Below, piece after piece: positions 33,554-40,015 of a stretch of DNA of 40,015 bases. The first letter of the stretch is position 1; each line of letters opens with the position of its first letter. A model generated the notes under the pieces. That model was not told the DNA's origin, searched no databases, and was given only the letters and a program-made list of their open reading frames with translations. The translations under genes and the position numbers were made by a program. The DNA is from an uncultured Dehalococcoidia bacterium (GTDB lineage Bacteria > Chloroflexota > Dehalococcoidia > Lucifugimonadales > CAJWUJ01), in contig CAJWUJ010000013.1 in NCBI GenBank assembly GCA_913047625.1, positions 1 through 40,015 on the forward strand. Reading direction: 5' to 3'.

Positions 33554-33664
33554 CTATAAGGTGAAAAGATCACTCACTGTCCCAGTCCATACAAGGAACA
33601 TCCAAAATAGGATAAGGACTCCTAGAAATAGTAAAGATTTAATCATTGATGAAATTGTATACAT
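33554..33664 (-). CDS. Possible 36-residue single-pass membrane miniprotein
   Basis: In the 346-bp gap between 33505 and 33850 the minus strand holds a short frame. It starts at ATG 33664 (or ATG 33646 for 30 residues) and ends in TAG at 33554. It encodes MIKSLLFLGVLILFWMFLVW and then ten polar or mixed residues, the shape of a single membrane helix. There is no good ribosome binding site before either ATG, and the gap holds nothing else I can identify. It would lie 49 bp upstream of the DUF805 gene on the same strand. Confidence 0.35.
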   Translation of the reverse strand: MYTISSMIKSLLFLGVLILFWMFLVWTGTVSDLFTL

Positions 33665-33850
33665 CAAGTACAAACTATGGCAAGGTGAATTATAGTATTC
33701 TCAGGTAGGGTTGGTTATTCTTCATATGCATATAGGAAGATCAGTTTGCTAATGCTAGGGAATCAAAATCGGCAATAAGAATACTAATATGAGACCTTGA
33801 CACACAAGTTTTCCGTACATAGAATCGTGCCCATCTGAGGTAGTTTGCAA

Positions 33851-34783
33851 ATGTCGTATACCGTTGATCCGCAATATAAATGCCAAATACAAAAGCCTAA
33901 GGATTTCGACGCGTTTTGGAAAGGTGTAACTGACCAGCTGACGGATATTCCGTTGGATCCAGAAATCTATGCAGATCCGTTGAGGAGTAGTCCCACGGTC
34001 GAGGTATTTAGAGTGTTCTACAATAGTTTGGACAGCGTTAAGATTTCTGGTTGGTATGCTATTCCTAGGACACGATCATCAGCTATGCCAGGAGTATTAT
34101 TGTTTCCTGGTTACTTGAGTGATCCACCTATACCAAAAACATGGGCGGAAAAGGGATATGCCTGTTTGTCAGTTGCTCCCAGAGGGAAGATAGGTAGTAA
34201 GCAACAGTTTGATCCCGGGTATCCTGGGCTTCTCACGCATAATATCGTTGATCCAAATACATATACATATAGGGGTTTTTATGTTGATGCCTGGCGTGCG
34301 GTGGATTTCCTTATGAGCCGGTCAGAAATTGATGATAATCGTATTGGGGTCACGGGGATAAGCCAAGGAGGGGGTTTATCAATAACAACTGCTGCAATGA
34401 GACCAGAGGTTAGTGTAGCTTCTGTCGGGGCTCCGTATCTGGTAGGCTTTATGGATTCTTTGCTTCTAACAGACACCTATCCCTATGAAGAAATTAATGA
34501 CTATTTGAGGCTATATCCAGAAAGAAAAGAGCAAGTGGAATCTACCCTTGCGTATTTCGACGGGATTAACTTTGCCGATAAAATCACTTGCCCCATTATG
34601 GTTCATCTCGGTCTTCAGGATAATGTTTGTCCTCCCGAAACAGGCTTTCATTTGTTTCGTGAATTAAAGAGTCAACAAAAAGAATTGTTTGCGTATGATG
34701 GACATGGCCATGATGCAAACAGGAAAGAGCATCAGAAAAAAATAGAGGCATTCTTTGAGAAGTATATCGGTAGTGAAATCTAG
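33851..34783 (+). CDS. Acetyl xylan esterase/cephalosporin-C deacetylase-like hydrolase
   Basis: The 310-residue alpha/beta hydrolase belongs to the AXE1-like group: GWYAIPRTRS, LLFPGYLSDPP, SVAPRGKIGSKQQFDPGYPG and TYRGFYVDAWRAVDFL. The catalytic triad is visible as S171 in GISQGGG, D257 in LGLQDNVCPP and His at 285 or 287 in DGHGHDAN. It probably deacetylates sugars or another small ester. I chose ATG 33851 because GAGGT is nine bases upstream. A paralog without the triad follows 28 bp downstream. Confidence 0.9.
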   Translation: MSYTVDPQYKCQIQKPKDFDAFWKGVTDQLTDIPLDPEIYADPLRSSPTVEVFRVFYNSLDSVKISGWYAIPRTRSSAMPGVLLFPGYLSDPPIPKTWAEKGYACLSVAPRGKIGSKQQFDPGYPGLLTHNIVDPNTYTYRGFYVDAWRAVDFLMSRSEIDDNRIGVTGISQGGGLSITTAAMRPEVSVASVGAPYLVGFMDSLLLTDTYPYEEINDYLRLYPERKEQVESTLAYFDGINFADKITCPIMVHLGLQDNVCPPETGFHLFRELKSQQKELFAYDGHGHDANRKEHQKKIEAFFEKYIGSEI

Positions 34784-34811
34784 CGATTGAGAGAAGAGGA
34801 GTAACTAGGTA

Positions 34812-35720
34812 TTGGATCGTATTAGACAGTATTGGGACGCAGTCACCGATGACTTAAACAATTGCCCTGCGAATCCCGAAATAGAGCTTATTCCGTTGCG
34901 AACTACAGGGTATGCCACGGCTTTTGGGGTCTATATAACAAGCATTGGCCCTTATAGGTTGTTTGGATATTTAAGTATTCCGAAAGGGACTGGTCCGTTT
35001 CCTGCAATTTATTATACAGCTACATATACGAGTGTACTGGATTTTTTGCCACAAGGAACATCAAACTTTACGCGAAGCCGATTCGTCACATTTTCTTTAG
35101 CAGGACGGGGACAAAGAAATGCGGATAAACCTTATGCAGCTATGTTCCCTGGTCATTTCACAAATAAAATTTCTGAACCTTATGAATATGTTTTTCGTTC
35201 TGTTACTGCTGATTGCTTAAGAGGAGCCCAGTTTTTGCTGGATTGTCCAGAAGTAAGCAATGAGAATACAGTTGTCGTAGGTAATGATTTGGCATTAATT
35301 GTAGCCAGTTTAGAAACGAGGATTAAATATTTGATGACAGCTCCTAAGCTATTTGTTGATTCTATTCAATTAGCTGGCAAGGTTATTGATTATGCTGGGT
35401 ACCCCGCGCTAGCAGAGCTCAATGACTATTTGCGTATGTATCCAGACGATTCAGATAAAGTAGCGGAAACTTTATCCTATTTTGATCTCGCTTATCATGC
35501 GACCAATATCAGTGCTAAAACATTAATTCTGGCTGGGTCTAAAGGTTCTGTTGTTGATGCAAGTGCATTGTTCCCTGTTCAATCTTCCTTGGCCGGAGCA
35601 TCTCAGATTTTTGAGTCTCAAGATTCCTCGTATAAAGATGGTTTATATTGTGAACAGTGGATTACTGAGAACCTCGTTTCACCGGACACTGATCCAATTG
35701 TTCCAGTTCATTGGAGTTAA
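34812..35720 (+). CDS. Inactivated acetyl-xylan-esterase-like paralog (pseudoenzyme)
   Basis: The 302-residue protein aligns along its length with the preceding esterase: NPEIELIPLRTTG, PFPAIYYTATYTS, SLAGRGQRNADKPYA, YEYVFRSVTADCLRGAQFLL, ALAELNDYLRMYPDDSDKVAETLSYFD (split here across separate motifs). The catalytic Ser position reads GNDLAL instead of GISQGG, the Asp position GSKGSV instead of LQDNVC, and the His position QDSSYK instead of DGHGHD. All three triad residues are lost while the frame stays intact. Start TTG 34812 has AGAGGAG about 10 bases upstream. It may be a structural or regulatory partner; function unknown. Confidence 0.8.
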   Translation: MDRIRQYWDAVTDDLNNCPANPEIELIPLRTTGYATAFGVYITSIGPYRLFGYLSIPKGTGPFPAIYYTATYTSVLDFLPQGTSNFTRSRFVTFSLAGRGQRNADKPYAAMFPGHFTNKISEPYEYVFRSVTADCLRGAQFLLDCPEVSNENTVVVGNDLALIVASLETRIKYLMTAPKLFVDSIQLAGKVIDYAGYPALAELNDYLRMYPDDSDKVAETLSYFDLAYHATNISAKTLILAGSKGSVVDASALFPVQSSLAGASQIFESQDSSYKDGLYCEQWITENLVSPDTDPIVPVHWS

Positions 35721-35721
35721 T

Positions 35722-36171
35722 TCAAAAGTTAAGGTCTGGGGTTGCATTTTCTTTCCAGGTTGAATATGAGGAAATGGTGATTTTTATTACTGGACATTGG
35801 TCTATACCCATTTTTTTATACTGATGATATTTTCTTTTTAGCAGGGTGATCGCGTATTCATGTTCAGTGCCTTCACTAATGAGTTCAGCTTGTCCTCGAA
35901 GTAATACAAATGCTAATCGGGTCCAGTCCTCAAGGTAGTCATCTATAAGAATAGCAACCTTTGGATTTGACATGATGTTTTGTACTCGTTGTAATCGCTG
36001 AATCGGAACTTGCTTGGATTTGCGATCTAATGCCATATACAAAAATGGGTCACAATAGGCGTAGCAAAACGGGATAAGATGCGGTCGTCCGTTGGTATCT
36101 GCGGTGGCCATTCGGCCTACCCTGTGTTCATGAATAAATTGCTTCACTTCTGGAGAAGGTGCATTATTCAA
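35722..36171 (-). CDS. PPOX-class probable F420-dependent enzyme, Rv0121 family
   Basis: The 149-residue split-barrel protein has HRVGRMATADTNGRPHLIPF at the N-terminus, LDRKSKQVPIQRLQRVQNIM and VAILIDDYLEDWTRLAFVLL, which closely follow the Rv0121 family of probable F420-dependent PPOX proteins. F420 or flavin binding is expected from the family, and the substrate is unknown. It ends 1 bp from the stop of the esterase-like paralog (convergent). An F420-type protein fits a Chloroflexota or Actinobacteria affiliation. Confidence 0.88.
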   Translation of the reverse strand: MNNAPSPEVKQFIHEHRVGRMATADTNGRPHLIPFCYAYCDPFLYMALDRKSKQVPIQRLQRVQNIMSNPKVAILIDDYLEDWTRLAFVLLRGQAELISEGTEHEYAITLLKRKYHQYKKMGIDQCPVIKITISSYSTWKENATPDLNF

Positions 36172-36308
36172 GGTAAATTCCTTGCTTAGATAAAGTGTAA
36201 TACATTTATTAATACTGAATTATCGCTTGACTATGGCTGACAACGAATCAGAATCCAGTGGTAAAATGGAATATAACTCATTGTACCCTATGTAAGGATA
36301 TTTGGTTG

Positions 36309-36623
36309 ATGTCTTCAAAATTAAACCAGAAAGTAGTGGAAGTAAATATTGCTACTAAAAGTTCCTTTCGTCCAACAGAGATTGTCGCTGATTTACGTAA
36401 TGTTGCAGAAACACTATATCACCCTCTTAAGCTAGCGGGATTTTGGGATGAAAGAACATCAGAGCATTTTTGTATTGATGAAAATAAAGGTGTACTGTGC
36501 AGTCATCGGACGAAGGAAGGGACTTTTTCTATAGAGTTATATTTACAAGATGATAGACCTTTATCTAAACACACGATGATTGTTAAGTTTCCACATGCCA
36601 GAATTTGGATTTTCTTGCGATGA
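36309..36623 (+). CDS. Small hypothetical protein
   Basis: I do not recognise the family. The 104-residue soluble protein begins MSSKLNQKVVEVNIATKSSF and alternates charged and hydrophobic residues, with YHPLKLAGFWDERTSEHFCI in the middle and KFPHARIWIFLR at the end. AAGGA lies nine bases upstream of ATG 36309. Its stop codon overlaps the next start as ATGA, so the two are probably coupled. Confidence 0.62.
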   Translation: MSSKLNQKVVEVNIATKSSFRPTEIVADLRNVAETLYHPLKLAGFWDERTSEHFCIDENKGVLCSHRTKEGTFSIELYLQDDRPLSKHTMIVKFPHARIWIFLR

Positions 36624-36880
36624 ATTGCAACAAGAAAGAGAAATACTTCAGTAAACACTTAGCGGATGAGTATTGTGCGGCTTACAATAACGATATTCTA
36701 GTGAACCAAGCTGAATCTTTGTGTTCGTACTGGTGTAATCGTCATAGGTCGTGGCATATTGGACATATGAATTCAAGCTACTCTACTGGTACACGCGCTG
36801 ATAGGAACCTTACGGGACTCATGGATCAAATTGCTCAAGAGCAGATCCAGAATACAGACGAAGAAAACAGTCTCGATTAG
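36620..36880 (+). CDS. Small protein with Cys/His zinc-binding-like motif
   Basis: The 86-residue protein has a central SLCSYWCNRHRSWHIGHMNS with C-x3-C and H-x-x-W-H-I-G-H. This resembles small phage- or bacterial-type proteins with a C-x2/3-C...WHIGH zinc-binding module; which residues bind metal cannot be decided here. The start ATG at 36620 overlaps the TGA of the preceding gene by two bases (ATGA). The TAG stop at 36878-36880 abuts the stop of the convergent desaturase with no gap. Function unknown. Confidence 0.68.
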   Translation: MNCNKKEKYFSKHLADEYCAAYNNDILVNQAESLCSYWCNRHRSWHIGHMNSSYSTGTRADRNLTGLMDQIAQEQIQNTDEENSLD

Positions 36881-37909
36881 TTACTTTGAGGACTGGGGCA
36901 AGGAGTCCACGGGTTCCTTTTTCAGGATGAAATCGCCTGATGCTAGCATTTCATAAACTTCGAACCCTTCTTGTATGTTTTCCGTGTTAGTTTTGCCTGA
37001 AAGCTGAACTAGGCAATTAATAGGCAAGTTTTGGTAGTTTTCTATAGCTTTTCTTAATGCTTTCTTACTTTCCAATCCCATGCGATTCAAGGATGGGGTC
37101 ATGACTTCTTTCACAATATCTCTTGGATTTCCTAGTCCGGAATTGAGTACTGCTTGTAAGAATTCTTCACCGTTTGGCATTTGGACGATTGGCATAGTGT
37201 AGCCTTTGGAAACTTTGATGAGAGCATCGAGGGTCTGCTCCGGGAAATACTTTAAATTGAGACGTACAATGTTGCAAAAGTTTGCTTCGTGAGCGCCCTC
37301 GTCCATTTCTGGGTAACGAATAGCACCTGCAGCTGCGGGGAAAAGTCTTCTTCCGTTTTCATCCATAGGCGAACCATATTCTTCCCATAGTTTCACTCGC
37401 GTATTGGTATAATTCCAGCGAGTGTGCCTTTCTTGAAAGACTGCGTAAGCAGCAAGTAGGATTAGAGTTTCCTCGTGACCTGTTTGTCTTTTGAAAGTCC
37501 AATGGTCAGAAGTAACCTCTGCTATATACTGATCAACAAATTCTTGGCTATATAAACCAGAGTCAATAAGGGTATGCCTGAAGACTTGGGAGTGCCTGCG
37601 TTCTTCGAATCCCCATTGGACATAAAGAGTTCGATTCAATGTGCTGTCACCAGAGGCTTCAACTCCTGTAAGTACGTAATCATCGACAATTACCTCAGTC
37701 CCTAGATAACCTAGTATTACTTGCTTCGTGTCTTCAGATATAAGATGCCCATATGCAGCCATTTCGTCTCTTTCTTTGAGACGATCTGCGAACCACATTC
37801 GTGCATGGGAGGCTTTGGCAACATACGATATATTGCTTTCAGCTATTTCTTTATCCAGAGCCAACTGCCTACCCTCAATGCTGTATGGCTTGGGTAGAAT
37901 GTTTACCAC
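36881..37909 (-). CDS. Acyl-ACP desaturase-like diiron protein (ferritin-like)
   Basis: The 342-residue helical protein carries two E-x-x-H iron ligands, GFEERRHSQVFRHTL and MDEGAHEANF, plus further acidic residues such as FQERHTRWN, the pattern of acyl-ACP desaturase-type diiron enzymes (FA_desaturase_2). It would introduce a cis double bond into an acyl-ACP using O2 and reductant; regiospecificity is unknown. The start is GTG at 37909, with AAGGAG eight bases upstream. Its stop abuts the stop of the small Cys/His protein on the other strand. Confidence 0.85.
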   Translation of the reverse strand: MVNILPKPYSIEGRQLALDKEIAESNISYVAKASHARMWFADRLKERDEMAAYGHLISEDTKQVILGYLGTEVIVDDYVLTGVEASGDSTLNRTLYVQWGFEERRHSQVFRHTLIDSGLYSQEFVDQYIAEVTSDHWTFKRQTGHEETLILLAAYAVFQERHTRWNYTNTRVKLWEEYGSPMDENGRRLFPAAAGAIRYPEMDEGAHEANFCNIVRLNLKYFPEQTLDALIKVSKGYTMPIVQMPNGEEFLQAVLNSGLGNPRDIVKEVMTPSLNRMGLESKKALRKAIENYQNLPINCLVQLSGKTNTENIQEGFEVYEMLASGDFILKKEPVDSLPQSSK

Positions 37910-37977
37910 TGATAGATCTCCTTTACGTACTTCAGGTAAGTATCATTATACATTACTTTTATTTGATCAGCTTTTTA

Positions 37978-38703
37978 TTACTTTGGCCGCTCCAAAATAA
38001 CTTTGGCACCCATCTCAATAAACTTGTCGCGTTCACGCCAGTTGTAATTTCGTAGCACCAGCTGAACATGGCTATTTTCCAGTAACTTAAATGCATGGTC
38101 TATACACGCTTGATCAGAGATCGACAATGGATGGTGCGGATTAGCTTCTCGGTCAAAGGAAAGGTCTGCTGGCCCCCATGAGATACAATCTATTCCAGGT
38201 AGAGCGAATTTTGGTATATTAGAGATCGCCTGTAGTGATTCTACCTGTAGCCATAGGACACCGAAGGTGTTCCACCAGGATGCATATGCCAAACGATCGG
38301 GACGATCGTTGATTTCTATTCTGCTTGTCCCTCCCCAGCTACGTTTCCCCGCAGGGCTATAGTAAAAATAATCAATCGCCTCTTGGGCAGTTGAAACTTT
38401 CTCGGTTTGCGGAACTTCGATCATAGTTGGTCCCAGATCCAGCCAGTTACCGATTTGCCATGTGTAATTTGTATGTTTGATTCTAAAGTGGACAGGAATG
38501 CCCAATTCAGCAGCATCGTGTGAGATAGAAGCGATTTTCGACTCATCTAATGGATTATGTTGACTATCTATCGATATAAAATTGTAATCTTTATCTTGTG
38601 ACCATATCCTTTGGATCTCTTCTTTAGTAGAGTCCCAAGGAACTGAAACACCCAGTGTTAACTTTCCCTTACGGATTCGATCCTTAAGATTTTCTAATGG
38701 CAT
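37978..38703 (-). CDS. HpcH/HpaI aldolase family protein
   Basis: The 241-residue (beta/alpha)8 protein has RKGKLTLGVSVPWDSTKEEI at the N-terminus, NFISIDSQHNPLD, LWLQVESLQAI with a metal Glu and WGPADLSFDRE with a metal Asp. The family cleaves 4-hydroxy-2-oxo acids with a divalent metal. The substrate is unknown. ATG 38703 is preceded by AAGGA seven bases upstream. The gene is followed by the desaturase 68 bp downstream, so the two could share a transcript. Confidence 0.9.
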   Translation of the reverse strand: MPLENLKDRIRKGKLTLGVSVPWDSTKEEIQRIWSQDKDYNFISIDSQHNPLDESKIASISHDAAELGIPVHFRIKHTNYTWQIGNWLDLGPTMIEVPQTEKVSTAQEAIDYFYYSPAGKRSWGGTSRIEINDRPDRLAYASWWNTFGVLWLQVESLQAISNIPKFALPGIDCISWGPADLSFDREANPHHPLSISDQACIDHAFKLLENSHVQLVLRNYNWRERDKFIEMGAKVILERPK

Positions 38704-38734
38704 AGGTGTATCCTTATATTGAATGCATACGCAG

Positions 38735-38767
38735 TAACTAGCTGTACTGTTTATGTGCAGCTAGTTA
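38735..38767. repeat. 13-bp inverted repeat (hairpin) between amidohydrolase-2 and HpcH/HpaI genes
   Basis: TAACTAGCTGTAC (38735-38747) pairs with GTGCAGCTAGTTA (38755-38767), with one wobble pair on RNA, around a 7-nt loop. It lacks a T-run on either strand, so it is a poor intrinsic terminator. It may be an RNA processing structure or an operator. Confidence 0.7.
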
Positions 38768-38815
38768 TGTCCTGTCGCCTAAATTGACACTGTATTTTCA
38801 CAGAGATATGTGGCG

Positions 38816-40015
38816 TTAATGGCCGTTGCCGTTGACGTTGATATCCCAGAGGCGGGCAGGGTTGTCAGAGAGTACCCGTTTCTTGGATTCATCTGAGAGT
38901 TCCGGGAAGTCCAGAATATTCTGAACCGAACGGGGTGAGATGCAATCCGGGTGCGAGTAGTCTGTTCCGAAGACGAGTCCGTCGGGTCCAACTTTTTTCT
39001 CAAGGAACGGGACGTAGTCTATTTCTTCGGGTTCGAAGGCAATGAAAGCCTGTTTTCCGAAGTATTCCTTAGGATTGCGGTTGACGGAATCTGGGACGAA
39101 TTGGGGGAACATATCGATATGTTCCTCGAGTCTATCCATGAGCCATGGAAGCCAACCTGATCCTTGTTCGACCCAGCACACTTTGAGGTTCGGGAAGGTA
39201 TCGAGGGTACCGTTGGCAATAAATCCTGCTACGGAGTATGGTGCATCTGCAGCCATAAAGAGATGTTTATAGAAGACGTTGTCGAGTCTTCTGTGAGCAA
39301 CGCCGAACTGTTGTTGCTGATGTAATGCTATAGGCATGTTCAGTTCCTGGCATGCTTCGTAGATGGGATAGTACTTTTCTTTCCATGTCCAGTCCCGTTT
39401 AAACTGTGCAGGTATATATGCTCCTCCCAATCCCAGTTCAGTTGCGGCACGTTTTACTTCTGCGACAGCCATATCAATGTCATGCATTGGAACCAAGGCA
39501 GTTCCTCTGATGCGGAACGGATCAGGTTTGCAGAACCCTGCAATCCAGTTATTCCATGCTTCACACCAGTATTTAGCTACTTCAGGGTTATCGATAAGGC
39601 AAAGAAGGTTTTGTGACATATTACCGAAAATAAACGTCACATCGACCCCTTCAATATCCATATCCTTTAAACGCTCGTTACCATCACGTTCACCTTCGCG
39701 GTTTGCCCACTCACCTTCCTGATGCCAATCAGGAAGGATACCAAAAGGTCCTGATCGATAGTCTGCGTTTGGACTGATCTTGGAATGTTCTATAACATAA
39801 ACGCGATTATATTTCATATAGGAGTTGACTGAGTTATCCCTATCAACTTCCTGTGCTCCTCCAGCACCTGTACTATCGACAAATTCTCTAGGAGCGAAAG
39901 GTTTTAAGTCGTCTGGAAAATGTTTCCAGTGTTCTGCCTTGTATTCTGTAACGTGAGAATCAGAGTCAATAGTTAGATAGTCAGGTCGTTTTCCACCGAT
40001 ATAATCTTTTGGCAT
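38816..40015 (-). CDS. Amidohydrolase-2 family protein (metal-dependent TIM-barrel hydrolase)
   Basis: The 399-residue protein has DSDSHVTEYKAEHWKHFPDD at the N-terminus, GVDVTFIFGN, PIALHQQQQFG, DTFPNLKVCWVEQGSGWLPW and LVFGTDYSHPDCISP with the conserved catalytic Asp, the layout of amidohydrolase-2 (ACMSD-like decarboxylase/hydrolase) proteins. The substrate is unknown. The ATG begins exactly at the window edge, so the ribosome binding site is not visible and a longer start cannot be excluded. The last ~150 bp are visibly G+C-richer than the surrounding DNA. Confidence 0.9.
   Translation of the reverse strand: MPKDYIGGKRPDYLTIDSDSHVTEYKAEHWKHFPDDLKPFAPREFVDSTGAGGAQEVDRDNSVNSYMKYNRVYVIEHSKISPNADYRSGPFGILPDWHQEGEWANREGERDGNERLKDMDIEGVDVTFIFGNMSQNLLCLIDNPEVAKYWCEAWNNWIAGFCKPDPFRIRGTALVPMHDIDMAVAEVKRAATELGLGGAYIPAQFKRDWTWKEKYYPIYEACQELNMPIALHQQQQFGVAHRRLDNVFYKHLFMAADAPYSVAGFIANGTLDTFPNLKVCWVEQGSGWLPWLMDRLEEHIDMFPQFVPDSVNRNPKEYFGKQAFIAFEPEEIDYVPFLEKKVGPDGLVFGTDYSHPDCISPRSVQNILDFPELSDESKKRVLSDNPARLWDINVNGNGH

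Noticed and set aside
1-40015. CRISPR array, insertion sequence, prophage or integrated element
   Set aside because: No regularly spaced repeats, transposase, integrase, phage structural genes or paired attachment sites were seen on either strand.

Overview
The window reads as a dense bacterial chromosome segment with A+T-rich coding DNA (roughly 42% G+C by eye), short intergenic gaps and genes on both strands. No insertion sequences, phage genes or CRISPR arrays were seen. Several features together suggest an uncultivated, probably marine Chloroflexota lineage (SAR202/Dehalococcoidia-like). These are paired hot-dog (MaoC/HadAB-type) dehydratases beside plsX and fabG, an F420-type PPOX protein of the Rv0121 family, many MFS permeases and amidohydrolases, a HyuB protein and LutABC. 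This assignment is inference from gene content only.

The most important result is a selenocysteine system. A tRNA-Sec gene (UCA anticodon, long variable arm, encoded CCA) lies at 6096-6193. At 2179-2778 on the minus strand is a DsbA-family thiol-disulfide oxidoreductase whose CPWC active site is encoded as TGA-Pro-Trp-Cys, read here as U-P-W-C. Directly after the TGA is a hairpin that fits the bacterial SECIS layout, with loop G residues 21-23 nt past the UGA. A conventional gene call would stop at the TGA, start at a TTG downstream and lose the whole active site.

Layout. 1-2171: divergent TPP-dependent 2-oxoacid enzyme (partial) and Ldh2-family dehydrogenase. 2179-2778: selenocysteine DsbA. 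2935-5507: fatty-acid and phospholipid operon (two dehydratase subunits, plsX, fabG), with plsY at 7940-8539. 5710-6193: thioredoxin and tRNA-Sec. 6244-9887: UMF1-type MFS, plsY and a second MFS. 10075-13471: YbaK-like editing protein and lutABC. 13492-17380: minus-strand operon running from a hypothetical barrel protein through aroA and gmk to glycerate kinase. 17569-24176: a duplicated-domain protein, GlcG-like protein, orphan HyuB, two tandemly duplicated MFS permeases and an aldo/keto reductase. 24203-25111: a clear terminator and possible small RNA or leader, a Prx6-type peroxiredoxin, and a long hairpin. 25126-32946: amidohydrolases, two MFS permeases, a Gfo/Idh/MocA oxidoreductase, a lipoprotein and a fumarylacetoacetase-family hydrolase. 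33016-36880: DUF805 zinc-ribbon membrane protein, a tiny membrane ORF, an acetyl-xylan-esterase-like enzyme followed by a paralog that has lost its catalytic triad, an F420-type PPOX protein and two coupled small proteins. 36881-40015: diiron desaturase, HpcH/HpaI aldolase and an amidohydrolase-2 protein ending at the window edge.

Taken together, the genes suggest a heterotroph that takes up and oxidises small organic acids and cyclic amides or lactones. It makes acyl chains by FAS II with hot-dog dehydratases, feeds them through PlsX/PlsY, and keeps a thiol/selenol redox set (thioredoxin, Prx6, Sec-DsbA).
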